Origin: an uncultured Flavobacteriaceae bacterium | GTDB lineage: Bacteria; Bacteroidota; Bacteroidia; Flavobacteriales; Flavobacteriaceae | DNA: 52,458 nt | Reading direction: 5' to 3' | NCBI GenBank assembly: GCA_947500445.1 | Contig: CANMSB010000034.1 | Coordinates: forward strand, 1-52,458 | Shown: positions 7,049-15,456 of the stretch, piece after piece | Layout: each line of letters begins with the position of its first letter | Numbering within the stretch: the first letter of the stretch is position 1 | Program-made: the position numbers and the translations under genes | Notes under the pieces: generated by a model | The model's input: the letters and a program-made list of their open reading frames with translations, nothing else | The model's database searches: none | Told to the model about the DNA's origin: nothing

Positions 7049-8572
7049 ATGTTGAGACTTTTACCCCTGTTTTTACTCCTGTTGTATTCATTTTTTGGGC
7101 GTTCGCAAACGCTTACCGCAGTAATTATAGACTCGGCAACACAAAAACCCATTCCCTATGTTACGGTGCAATTGAAAAACAAGGGGGTGATTACCAATGA
7201 GGAGGGCCGCTTTACCTTTCAATTGAACGGTTCCATAACACCTCAGGATTCCCTTTTGATTTCCTGTATCGGGTATGCCTCCATCGGGAAGCCCATTGAA
7301 CAGTTCGATACCAAACAGATCCTTATGGCGCCAAAGGCGATCGATCTGAATCCCGTCATCGTCACCAATAAAAACTATTCGCCCGATGAGATCGTGGACT
7401 TGGTAGAAGCGCAGATTGCAAAAAACTACAACCTCGGCTTGACCAAAAAGCGGATCTTTCTAAGGGAAACCTATGGAAACCGGATTTTAAAGAGCGACTA
7501 TACCCTTAAAAAATCGACAATAAAGGACCTGGACAAGGCTTTTATAGACAACCTCATCGATCAAGTGCCAAAAACCAACACGGTATACAACGAATCGCTC
7601 GGGGATCTGTATGGGGGAAGCGATGCGGATGAACAGAAACTGGACCTGATCAAAGCTTCCGAGCTTTACGATAAAAGCCTGGAACTCGATTTTGAAGTTC
7701 TTGAAAAAAAATTCAATACGATCATGCAGGAGAACGTAAAAACGGATTCCTATTTTAAGATCAAATCGGGGCTTTTCGGCACCAAGGTAGATGCCGATGA
7801 AATGTTCGATACCGAGGTAGATTCCACCGATGTTGCGGCCCTCAACAAAAAGTTGGAAGAGGAAAAGAAGAACAAAGCGGACCGCAAAAAGTTCTTTGCC
7901 AAATACAAACGGGAAACCCTGGGGAATTTATACCAAAACCTGCCCATATTCGATGATACGGATTACAATGTATTGTTTAAACCGGGCCGGTACGACCTGG
8001 TTTTGGAAAATTTTACCTATTTGGGCGATGCCGCGGTATACGTCATCAACTTTACCCCAAAAAGGGGCGAGGACTATAAAGGGAAATTGTACATCAACTC
8101 CGATGATTTTGCACTTATCCGAATGGATTTTGAGAATGTAAAACCCTTACGGGATTTTAGTTTGCTGGGTGTGACCATAAACGAATATTTGGCAAAGGGA
8201 CGCATCATTTTTTCAAAGGGCGACGACGCCAAATACCATTTAAGCTACTACGATGTCAACAAAGGTATCCGCGCAGGTTTTCGAAGGCCCTTAAAAATCA
8301 TCGAAAAGAACAAGAACGTTAAGGGAAGGCGAAAACAGAATGAACTGTCCATGAAAGTGGATGCCGCTTTTGGCAACCGTAACCGTTATGAACTGGTGGT
8401 TTTTGACGAAACGGTGCTAAAACCATCGGAATATGGTTCCTTTAAGGAAAATAATGACGTTCTGCCCAAATACATGCCGAATTACGACCCTAACTTTTGG
8501 AGCGGATACGATATTATAGAGCCCAACCAAGCGATCAAAGCGTTTGTTTCCGAAACGGAAATCGAGGAATAG
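7049..8572 (+). CDS. Exported CarboxypepD_reg-like domain protein (TonB-receptor-like N-terminus)
   Basis: A 507-residue exported protein. A signal peptide (MLRLLPLFLLLLYSFFGRSQ) is followed by a carboxypeptidase regulatory-like beta-sandwich (TAVIIDSATQKPIPYVTVQL and the EGRF and SCIGY motifs, about 22-100). The remaining roughly 400 residues are a mixed region with no plug or full barrel visible, so it is not a TonB receptor. Such proteins are common in Bacteroidota and their function is unknown. The ATG at 7049 is chosen because it begins the signal peptide. It converges with the serine hydrolase gene. Confidence 0.8.
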   Translation: MLRLLPLFLLLLYSFFGRSQTLTAVIIDSATQKPIPYVTVQLKNKGVITNEEGRFTFQLNGSITPQDSLLISCIGYASIGKPIEQFDTKQILMAPKAIDLNPVIVTNKNYSPDEIVDLVEAQIAKNYNLGLTKKRIFLRETYGNRILKSDYTLKKSTIKDLDKAFIDNLIDQVPKTNTVYNESLGDLYGGSDADEQKLDLIKASELYDKSLELDFEVLEKKFNTIMQENVKTDSYFKIKSGLFGTKVDADEMFDTEVDSTDVAALNKKLEEEKKNKADRKKFFAKYKRETLGNLYQNLPIFDDTDYNVLFKPGRYDLVLENFTYLGDAAVYVINFTPKRGEDYKGKLYINSDDFALIRMDFENVKPLRDFSLLGVTINEYLAKGRIIFSKGDDAKYHLSYYDVNKGIRAGFRRPLKIIEKNKNVKGRRKQNELSMKVDAAFGNRNRYELVVFDETVLKPSEYGSFKENNDVLPKYMPNYDPNFWSGYDIIEPNQAIKAFVSETEIEE

Positions 8573-8637
8573 CGTTGGTATCCTCTCCCATTTCCCAAAG
8601 GGAATTTTGTTCGTTTCCGGCTATCGCCAATAGGGTA

Positions 8638-10641
8638 TTACAGTACTTTTTCGAATCGGAGATTTTTTACCCTGCCATTGGACACTTTAAAACCGGTAAT
8701 GGCTGCATTGGCATCCCGGACAAACTCGATTTTTCCGAAAAACCAGGCATTTCCCGCAAACACATCTGCTTGAATCGGGCTTAAATCAAAATCGCTCAAT
8801 CTGCTGTGCTTTGCCATCAGTTTTCCCTCCACCACCTCAAAATGGTAGGTAGTGGATAGTTCCTCACTAAAAAATGCGCCGGAAAAGTCGGACAGTTCCA
8901 CTGCGTCCGCATCAAACGGGATTACCCTTGGGGCATCCATTACGATGCCTCCTTGATATAGTTTTAAAAGCGCTACGTTTTCTCCGCCATTGGGAATGAA
9001 TTCAATTTTGGCCGGTGCACCTTCCATCTTAAATTCTGTTTCGGATAGCGGCGTTAACGCCATGCTGGGCTGGGCCGTTGCGGTAGCCGATAAATTGCCT
9101 TCGGCCAAGCCTATGGTAACATTAAAGCCGGGCTGTATTTCAAAATCGCCGACATAGGTGCGTAAGATGGACGCATCTACCGTAACGGTTTCCGAAGTAC
9201 CTTTCTCTTTCTCTTCCTCTTTTGATTTTGCCGCGGCAATGGTATCCTTCAAGTAAATGTCGACCACCTCATGTGCCATTTTTTCGGGATTAAATTCCGC
9301 GGCATTACTAAATACCATTACGGAAAGGTTTTCATCGGGGAAACGCGTCAGATAGGAGCGATACCCGGCATCGGCCCCTCCGTGTTGAATTTCGTTCAAG
9401 CCCTTATAGGTGCCTATAAATTGCCCAAGGCCGCCGCCAAAGGTTTTTCCGTTGTTCAGGGTGGCCGGGGTATTCATTTTTTTAAAAATGGAGGCATCCC
9501 CTACCTTGGGTTCCGAAAAATTAATGGCCCAAAGGGCCAAATCCTCAACGGTGGTAAAAAGGCTTGTCGCTCCCGCAACGGCATAACTCAAAACGCTTTT
9601 TTTATAGCCGGGACCATCAGAATGATAGGAATATGCCCTATTCTGCACCACCTGTTCATGATCTTCATAAAACAGCGTGTTCTCCATTCCCAAGGGGTCA
9701 AAAATGGAGGATTTTGTGAACGCCGCGAAAGACATTCCCGATACCCTGGAAACTACTTCTGCCAAGAGTGTAAACCCCGTATTGCTATAGGCATATTCTT
9801 CCCCGGGCCCAAAATTTAGTTCCTTTTGCTTGCTTACCAGTTTTAGTACATGCTCCTTGGTAATCACGTCATCCATTCGCCAGCCCGCCATGGACAGTAG
9901 GTTCCATTGATCTCTAAGCCCACTGGTATGGGACGCCAAGTGGCGTAACGTAATGGTCTTTCCAAAATCGGGCACCTCCGGAATATAGTTTCGTATATCA
10001 TCGTCCAACCTCAACTTTCCCTGCTTTTCCAACAATAAAATGGAAAAAACGGTAAACTGTTTGGAGACCGAGGCAATATGAAAAACCGTGTTGGAACGCA
10101 CGGGGATGTCATATTCCAAATTGGCGGAACCATACCCCTTTTTTAATACGATTTCCCCGTCCTTGACGACCGCTACCGCCGCACCGGGACTATCCTTGGC
10201 GTCCCAAAAGGCAAAGGTTTCATCTATTTGTCCGATAACGGAGGTGGCCCGGGGCCTCATGATTTCTATCCCCAACTCGTAAGTGCCTACCGGTTCTTTA
10301 TCATCAAAGGGCAAAACTGCTACCGTATAGGTCCCCTTTTTATCGGAAGTCAAGCTGAACAGTTCATTTCCATATTTCCCATTGGGACTATCGAACGCTT
10401 CCATTTTAGCTCCCTTGGGGTCATAGGTCATCACCCTAACATCGACCCCTTGCTGTACTAACTTTAAATAGACAAACTGATCTTTTTCCAGCGCAAGGTC
10501 GTACCGATGTACCTCTGAGGGACGTATTTCTGAGGTTACCGTGGTCCCTTTTACGAGCGCCCCTTTGTCAATCTGTGCTTGAACCACAGGTAGCGATAGA
10601 AAAGAAATCAGGAGCAAGGATAAAATAGTAAGTGCTTTCAT
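8638..10641 (-). CDS. Exported class C beta-lactamase-like serine hydrolase
   Basis: A 667-residue protein with a signal peptide (cleavage near QAQ at 21-23). A beta-rich domain resembling a pre-peptidase C-terminal domain follows (about 30-130), then a serine beta-lactamase/transpeptidase-like domain. Active-site motifs are SVSK (S191-K194), YSN (285-287) and HGG (420-422, in place of KTG). A C-terminal DUF3471-like beta domain follows from about 490. The family covers esterases, D-aminopeptidases and carboxypeptidases; the substrate cannot be read. The N-terminal domain is unusual for small members. Probably periplasmic and monocistronic. Confidence 0.88.
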   Translation of the reverse strand: MKALTILSLLLISFLSLPVVQAQIDKGALVKGTTVTSEIRPSEVHRYDLALEKDQFVYLKLVQQGVDVRVMTYDPKGAKMEAFDSPNGKYGNELFSLTSDKKGTYTVAVLPFDDKEPVGTYELGIEIMRPRATSVIGQIDETFAFWDAKDSPGAAVAVVKDGEIVLKKGYGSANLEYDIPVRSNTVFHIASVSKQFTVFSILLLEKQGKLRLDDDIRNYIPEVPDFGKTITLRHLASHTSGLRDQWNLLSMAGWRMDDVITKEHVLKLVSKQKELNFGPGEEYAYSNTGFTLLAEVVSRVSGMSFAAFTKSSIFDPLGMENTLFYEDHEQVVQNRAYSYHSDGPGYKKSVLSYAVAGATSLFTTVEDLALWAINFSEPKVGDASIFKKMNTPATLNNGKTFGGGLGQFIGTYKGLNEIQHGGADAGYRSYLTRFPDENLSVMVFSNAAEFNPEKMAHEVVDIYLKDTIAAAKSKEEEKEKGTSETVTVDASILRTYVGDFEIQPGFNVTIGLAEGNLSATATAQPSMALTPLSETEFKMEGAPAKIEFIPNGGENVALLKLYQGGIVMDAPRVIPFDADAVELSDFSGAFFSEELSTTYHFEVVEGKLMAKHSRLSDFDLSPIQADVFAGNAWFFGKIEFVRDANAAITGFKVSNGRVKNLRFEKVL

Positions 10642-11058
10642 TTTGTTATGGGCTTTATCAGGGTTTCATATGATGTCTTTGAAAAGAGACGTTTTCATTA
10701 TTAAAGTCGATAAAAAGGCATCTTTTTTGATCTTTCGGTTCGGTAACGGTTTGGCACACATTTCAAATCAAGGGTTCCGGCAAGAACGTATCCCGCGGGA
10801 ATGCTCCTTTATTTGATACAATATAAAAAGTTACAAAAACGCTTAATGGATAAAACTTCGGGGGAGTTTTTACGCAATACTAAAATACGCATCTTATAGC
10901 ACTAAACTCGTTTAAACTTTTGCAACCGAGAGCACCGCTTTCGCGCCGCTATGAAGTCATTTTTAACGAACATAGCCGGGAGTATGGTTTCCAAAATGGT
11001 AAAATAAGGGTGTAAAATATGATTTTCGTAGGTAAAAGAAAAAGTTTAAACGCGTTCA
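10642..11058. other. Intergenic spacer with inverted repeats
   Basis: This 417-base spacer separates two leftward genes and carries no credible frame. It holds a short hairpin with T-run (10852-10871). It also holds a pair of 13-bp perfect inverted arms, CGTTTAAACTTTT (10909-10921) and its complement (11040-11052), which extend outward with few mismatches. The right arm ends just before the stop of the Nudix-like gene. Confidence 0.5.
10852..10871. terminator. Short hairpin with A/T tracts
   Basis: AAAACT (10852-10857) pairs with AGTTTT (10865-10870) around TCGGGGG and is flanked by A and T on both sides, so it could end leftward transcription from the Nudix-like gene. The stem is short. Confidence 0.35.
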
Positions 11059-11622
11059 CTATCTGCCATCGGTGGTCATTTCAAATAAAGGATAAAAATC
11101 CTCCACGATTTTTGTGGGGTGACCGCTTTCGGTTCTACTCACCATGAAGGACCCTCCCCAAATCGTATGCGGAAACATCATAATTTGACGTGTAATTTCC
11201 ATTATGGCGGTTACCGAGTTTTTTTCTATCGCCTGGGGCAGGGGAACCCATTTAGCCTCGTCCATACCTTTAGGGACCTTTAAATCGCCACTTACATAAC
11301 GGGCCACAAAATAGTCACGCGATGTAGCGTGGGGGTGGTAGTCATACTTGTAGCTAAACTTTCCGCGCAATTGTAGTTCCTCTATCCGGATTCCATAGGC
11401 ATTGGATAAACTGTCAAGGCCTTCTTTTAAAAACTGTCGCTGGTCGTATATCAAGGAAGGTGGTGCCCAAACCGACTGCTCTCGGCACATTAACAGCTCA
11501 TTGTTCCCATTCACGATAAGCAAACGCTGAACAGTGAAATTATGGGTGGGATCTTGATGTACATTTTGGCTACAGGCCCAAAAGGATACGAGGATAATCG
11601 GGATAATAATACATTTTCTCAT
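11059..11622 (-). CDS. Lipoprotein with a degenerate Nudix-like domain
   Basis: A 187-residue protein with a lipoprotein signal (VSFWAC, Cys16). The mature part follows Nudix architecture: VQRLLIVNGNNELLMCRE, then a W-PP-S segment, a helix ending in NAYGI where the Nudix helix should end, then the LRGKFSYKY and RDYFVARYVSG strands. The catalytic REUXEEXGU box is lost: the helix reads FLKEGLDSLSNAYGI. It is therefore probably not a Mg-dependent pyrophosphatase, but a ligand-binding or structural derivative exported to the periplasm or outer membrane. It lies 99 bases downstream of the AraC gene on the same strand. Confidence 0.6.
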   Translation of the reverse strand: MRKCIIIPIILVSFWACSQNVHQDPTHNFTVQRLLIVNGNNELLMCREQSVWAPPSLIYDQRQFLKEGLDSLSNAYGIRIEELQLRGKFSYKYDYHPHATSRDYFVARYVSGDLKVPKGMDEAKWVPLPQAIEKNSVTAIMEITRQIMMFPHTIWGGSFMVSRTESGHPTKIVEDFYPLFEMTTDGR

Positions 11623-11721
11623 GTTTCAATTTGTTTAAGGATTCGTAGGCAAAGATGGGTGCCCGCTATCGTAAAAACTATCGAAATCATGATGTTGGCA
11701 AACAAAATCGAAAAAAATCCG

Positions 11722-12765
11722 CTATAACGACTTTCGGTACTCCGTAGCGGTTACCCCAACAAATGTCTTGAATGCGGTATTGAATGTTGAAATGCTGTTA
11801 AAACCACAATCATATGCGATAGCGGCAATGGTCATTTTGGTGTAAGGGGCCATAATCATTAAACGCTTCACCTCTTCAACACGATATTGTGCGATGTATT
11901 GCGAATAGTTAAGGGTAGTCACCTGGTTAATGGCCTGTGAAAGTACTTTTGTGGAAACACCCAATTTCGAACTTAGTTGGGATAAGTTCAGCGTAGGATC
12001 GAGATAGGGCTTTTCCTCCTCCATCATTAGTTTTAATTTTTTCATCAAACGCACTGAATCGGAACTATCGAGAATCGAGTTTTTGTACTTTTTTAAGGCA
12101 CTCCTAAAAAGAAACGGGTTTTTCATGGCCCGAAACGAGAGTAAAATAATTACTGTTGAAAACAAAAAAGATATTCCGATGTATAGGGTAACGATCAATT
12201 CCGATATTAGGAAGTACATTACCACGAGCAATAGGTTCAGACCCAAAAAATAATAGAGCCAACGCTTAATTTTGTGCCCTTCATAAAGGGAGTTGATATC
12301 CTTTTGTTGCTTTAACCAGAATAGCGAGTACACAATATACCCGAACATATGGATAATTAGAATGTTATAGAAAATGCCAAAAACCCATGAACCATCGTTT
12401 GGTATGGCCCAACAACTGCCAGCTAAAATGAAAAAAACCACATAGTGGATAAGGGTCGGCGTTCTCGGTTTTGTACCAGGGTCCAGCAAGTATCGGGTGT
12501 ACAACCATATTGAAGGACCCACACATAGAAGGGTGGAGAGAAAAAAAGTGCGCAGTGTTGCATCTATTTCAAAGGAATTGTGAAAAAGGGATTTCCCGAT
12601 CCGAAGGCTAAACGCACATAAATAAATGGCCAAAAAAAGGTTGGCACGATTTTGCTTTCTGTAATTAAACAGTAGAAACGTGGCAAAAAAGACACCCAAT
12701 ATCACGCCGATACTACCTAACAGCAATTCAACGTACTGTATGGGTTGAACGCTCATAAAATGCAT
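11722..12765 (-). CDS. Membrane-anchored AraC-family transcriptional regulator
   Basis: A 347-residue protein with about seven N-terminal membrane helices (residues 10-215) and a C-terminal AraC DNA-binding domain (about 240-347). The two helix-turn-helix units are seen in LNLSQLSSKLGVSTKVLSQA and MTIAAIAYDCGFNSISTFNT, with the family FKTFVGVTATEYRK end. Such 7TM-AraC proteins are frequent in Bacteroidota; they are thought to sense a signal in or across the membrane. The target is unknown, and the neighbouring lipoprotein gene is a reasonable candidate. An ATG at 12756 is an equally possible start. Confidence 0.88.
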   Translation of the reverse strand: MHFMSVQPIQYVELLLGSIGVILGVFFATFLLFNYRKQNRANLFLAIYLCAFSLRIGKSLFHNSFEIDATLRTFFLSTLLCVGPSIWLYTRYLLDPGTKPRTPTLIHYVVFFILAGSCWAIPNDGSWVFGIFYNILIIHMFGYIVYSLFWLKQQKDINSLYEGHKIKRWLYYFLGLNLLLVVMYFLISELIVTLYIGISFLFSTVIILLSFRAMKNPFLFRSALKKYKNSILDSSDSVRLMKKLKLMMEEEKPYLDPTLNLSQLSSKLGVSTKVLSQAINQVTTLNYSQYIAQYRVEEVKRLMIMAPYTKMTIAAIAYDCGFNSISTFNTAFKTFVGVTATEYRKSL

Positions 12766-12893
12766 GTTGAGGTGATGTCAGGGCGGTAGTGATCGTCCCG
12801 TTTGCTTAAAAGCGCAACAAATTTTCCTTGAACAAATGCGTTGCCAACGCTAGCGATGGTAAGCATCAACAAGAAGCACGTTTTATTTTTCAT
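12753..12893 (-). CDS. Possible small exported peptide
   Basis: A 46-codon frame from the ATG at 12893. The N-terminus (MKNKTCFLLMLTIASVGNAF) looks like a signal peptide, followed by a short charged tail. Its stop overlaps the start of the AraC gene by 13 bases. It may be a real small secreted peptide, a gene remnant or chance. No family is recognised. Confidence 0.25.
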   Translation of the reverse strand: MKNKTCFLLMLTIASVGNAFVQGKFVALLSKRDDHYRPDITSTCIL

Positions 12894-12958
12894 GGGAATT
12901 CGGTATAATGTTACGAAAGGGGTACCTATGCCCGGCACCAAACAAATGGTTCTTGGTT

Positions 12959-13450
12959 TCAATCCACCCCGGAGTCGTTCAGGCCATCGATCAACTCGTC
13001 GATCTGAACAATGATCTGCTTCCGTTTTTGTTTTGCCCTTTCAATGGTATCGGTGGTGCTGTTTGCGTTGGAAATTTGATTGTTGTAATAATCCACAAGG
13101 GTACGCATCGCGTTCATTTTCGCGCTTAAGTGCGTTTGTTCAACCTGTTGCATCAATACGTACTGTGCTTTTTCCTGCAGTTTGGTGCTTTTTACCAATT
13201 CTTTTCTGTTCAGCACAATTTCTTCCCTATTTTGCTTGATTTCGGCTCTTTGCAGGATAATGGTATAGATCAATACCGCAAAAGCCAATGCGGAAAACAG
13301 CGCATTTACGGCTCCGAACAAGTCCCCAAAGGTGCCCCGGTCCGACCAGTCCGATAAAAAAACCATGATCAACACCGCCGATAGCGCCCATATGAGCACC
13401 ACCAGGCATATCAATTGTATCAATACATTGTTTTTTGGTGTGTTGCTCAT
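12959..13450 (-). CDS. Small membrane protein with coiled coil, PutAbiC-like N-terminus
   Basis: A 163-residue protein with two membrane helices (about 10-32 and 48-68) joined by a short loop containing DRGTFGDLFGAVNALFS. A long charged coiled coil follows (about 70-160, rich in E, K, Q). The loop plus second helix is a pattern I associate with proteins annotated as putative phage abortive infection (PutAbiC) or uncharacterised membrane proteins, but the C-terminal effector part of those is absent. The function is therefore open. A small frame upstream overlaps its start by 4 bases. Confidence 0.6.
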   Translation of the reverse strand: MSNTPKNNVLIQLICLVVLIWALSAVLIMVFLSDWSDRGTFGDLFGAVNALFSALAFAVLIYTIILQRAEIKQNREEIVLNRKELVKSTKLQEKAQYVLMQQVEQTHLSAKMNAMRTLVDYYNNQISNANSTTDTIERAKQKRKQIIVQIDELIDGLNDSGVD

Positions 13451-13635
13451 TGGTCATGGTTTTTAACCGAAACGATACGGTTCGATCCTTTCCCTTCCCT
13501 ATAGTGATCGGGGATACAGCGGTTCAACAGTTCGCTGATTCCCCACGGCCGGCGGTAATTTTTGGCAAAGGCGACAGGGGGTGCTGCCGATCGTGTGCCG
13601 TTGCATTTAAAATCCATGTGGTCGGTTCTTTTCAT
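13447..13635 (-). CDS. Doubtful small ORF overlapping the next start
   Basis: A 62-codon frame whose TGA overlaps the following ATG (ATGA at 13447-13450), a junction typical of coupled genes. The product is basic and resembles no family. The frame stays open further upstream to 13731. Without homologues, it may be chance. Confidence 0.2.
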   Translation of the reverse strand: MKRTDHMDFKCNGTRSAAPPVAFAKNYRRPWGISELLNRCIPDHYREGKGSNRIVSVKNHDQ

Positions 13636-13764
13636 TAACCGTTCATAGGGTAAGGTCGCCCGACGCCTCCACCGTACGTTTCGTAACACCTTAAAAATAA
13701 CAAGAAAAACGTTTGCTTTCGTGGCGCCCATCCATTTGTCGGGTTTTAAAATAGTTGCGGCATG

Positions 13765-13934
13765 TGTTATACCATTTCAACTTTGAAATCGTGCGTATGG
13801 AAATTGAATTATTTTTTAGTTGTTCGAGGCAAAAAATCTAAGCATAGCCTTAGCTACGGTTATATTTTTTAACGAAGAACAGCTGAAAAAGAAACGATTT
13901 ATTAGTGCTATTTCAAAGTTAAAATGGTATTACA
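13765..13934. mobile_element. MITE-like element with terminal inverted repeats (copy A)
   Basis: Left end ATACCATTTCAACTTTGAAA (13769 on) and right end (13910-13930) are inverted copies matching at 20 of 21 positions. They extend outward to 13765 and 13934 with one more mismatch. The 170-base interior codes for nothing. Its centre (13831-13870) is a long imperfect hairpin: AAAAAATCTAAGCATAGC faces GCTACGGTTATATTTTTT. A diverged relative of the same length is at 44122-44289. No transposase is present, so mobility would need one in trans. Confidence 0.65.
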
Positions 13935-14077
13935 TACCATTCCGGACCACAAGATTCAAGGACAATCTTTAAAGCGATTACGGTAACCGAAGGCAGCCCG
14001 GCGTTTAGTTCCAATTAGCGGTTGCCGACCGTTTCCCTCTTCCCGCTCCTTATATTTTTTTCGTCCTTGATGTAACC

Positions 14078-14106
14078 TTTTGTAATTTCTGCACTATATA
14101 CTTTTG
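14078..14106 (+). promoter_or_regulatory. Probable promoter of the ECF sigma operon
   Basis: TACTTTTG (14099-14106) matches TAnnTTTG. A TTTTG at 14078-14082 is upstream, with a spacing of 16 that is shorter than usual. The TTG at 14104 that begins the longest sigma-factor frame lies inside the -7 element. Confidence 0.5.
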
Positions 14107-14124
14107 AACACCAACGGAAAGCTC

Positions 14125-14646
14125 TTGAAAGAACCTACCAATGAAGACCTCATGCGGCAAGTGGCCAATGGCGCGCTCGATCAGCTAAAAGTGCTGTTCG
14201 AAAGACACCATGCCCATGTGTATCGGTTTTTGTACAAGATGTGCCGAGACAAAATGCTGAGCGAAGATCTGGCGCAGGAGGTGTTTTATAAAGTGATGAA
14301 GTATCGCGGTTCGTACAACAACGGCAACTTTGTTTCTTGGTTGTTCGCCATTGCCCGAAACAGCTTGCACAGCCATTTTAAAAAGAACGGTGCCCCTACC
14401 GAAGATATCGATACCGTTGGTTACCGTTTGGCGGCATCGGCGGCGCATGAGGAGGACTATAGCCATTTGCAACGGGCATTGGATCGTTTGGCGCCCTCCG
14501 ATAAGGAGCTCATCATTTTAAACCGATTCCAGGAAATTCGATATGCGGAACTGGCCCTGATCGTCGGGAGTACGGAAGGGGCCGTAAAAACCAAAGTGAG
14601 CCGGGCCTTAAAAAAATTAAAAGGATTTTATTTTGAAGCGTTATGA
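14125..14646 (+). CDS. ECF-type RNA polymerase sigma factor
   Basis: A sigma-70 family protein with region 2 (FERHHAHVYRFLYKMC, LAQEVFYKVMKYR, FVSWLFAIARN; about residues 20-90) and region 4 (LAPSDKELIILNRFQEIRYAELALIVG, then TEGAVKTKVSRALKKLK; about 115-170). The frame is open from a TTG at 14104, but that codon overlaps the promoter; the TTG at 14125 (173 residues) or the ATG at 14152 is more likely. It overlaps the anti-sigma gene by 4 bases, so the two are coupled. Expected target genes are the two DUF4097-like genes that follow and its own operon. Confidence 0.9.
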   Translation: MKEPTNEDLMRQVANGALDQLKVLFERHHAHVYRFLYKMCRDKMLSEDLAQEVFYKVMKYRGSYNNGNFVSWLFAIARNSLHSHFKKNGAPTEDIDTVGYRLAASAAHEEDYSHLQRALDRLAPSDKELIILNRFQEIRYAELALIVGSTEGAVKTKVSRALKKLKGFYFEAL

Positions 14647-15440
14647 CAGATGAAAACCATACTGTGGATGCCATTCCCGCTTATTTGGACGGGCAATTGT
14701 CCCCAAAGGAAGCGGAACGGCTGGAGCGGCACCTTCAAACTTGTGAAAGCTGTATGAAGGAGTTACAGGCCTATCGCTCGCTCTTTAATGCTATTGACGA
14801 AGACACGGATCCGGTACCTACCCCAACACTGCGAAACACCTTTTTTGCCCAATTGGCCGCCGAGAAAGAGACCGAGGGAACCGTTTCAATTTTACCGATG
14901 CCCCGGCAAAAACCGAAAGCGTGGGGAAATAGGATATGGAAAGTAGCGGCAAGTGTCCTTTTGCTTTTGGGAGCGTACGGGATCGGAAGTTACCAACAAC
15001 GAACAAGCGCGGCACGGGAAATTGCGCTGTTGAAACAGGAGGAGTTACAAGCAAAACAGTCGGCCATGTTATCCTTGATGGAAAACACCTCTGCAAGCAA
15101 AAGAATACAAGGTGTAGCGTATATCGAGGCCTTTGAAAAACCTGATGCCGATATTGTTCGGGCGTTGATCCTGCGGATGCAACAGGATGAAAATACGAAC
15201 GTACGGCTGACCGCACTTGAGGCTCTGTCGCATTTTGGAAAAATGCCCTTGGTAAAGACCGCATATATTGATGCGTTGGCCATGGAAAAAAACCCGACCA
15301 TTCAAATTGCGCTGATCCAACATTTGGTACAGCTACAGGAGAAGAAGGCCATTGCGCCCATGAAGGCCCTATTAAAGAAAGAAGAAACACAGCCCTTTAT
15401 AAAAGAACAGATCAAGAAAGGGTTGCCACAATTATTATAA
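14643..15440 (+). CDS. Zinc-finger anti-sigma factor with HEAT-like repeats
   Basis: A 265-residue membrane protein. The cytoplasmic N-terminus has the zf-HC2/ZAS motif HLQTCESC (H30, C34, C37) that grips ECF sigma factors. A single membrane helix (VAASVLLLLGAYGIGSY, about 100-116) follows. The C-terminal domain outside the membrane contains tandem helical pairs of HEAT type (about 150-265; for example NVRLTALEALSHFG and TIQIALIQHLVQLQ). The HEAT part may bind a periplasmic signal or partner. Release would need proteolysis, possibly ending with RseP (1918-3237), as known for other anti-sigmas; that link is inference. Confidence 0.88.
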   Translation: MTDENHTVDAIPAYLDGQLSPKEAERLERHLQTCESCMKELQAYRSLFNAIDEDTDPVPTPTLRNTFFAQLAAEKETEGTVSILPMPRQKPKAWGNRIWKVAASVLLLLGAYGIGSYQQRTSAAREIALLKQEELQAKQSAMLSLMENTSASKRIQGVAYIEAFEKPDADIVRALILRMQQDENTNVRLTALEALSHFGKMPLVKTAYIDALAMEKNPTIQIALIQHLVQLQEKKAIAPMKALLKKEETQPFIKEQIKKGLPQLL

Positions 15441-15456
15441 TCAAAAAACAAAAATC

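Noticed and set aside
14818-15390. Leftward frame of 190 codons
   Set aside because: Antisense to the well-supported anti-sigma gene; composition is not protein-like.
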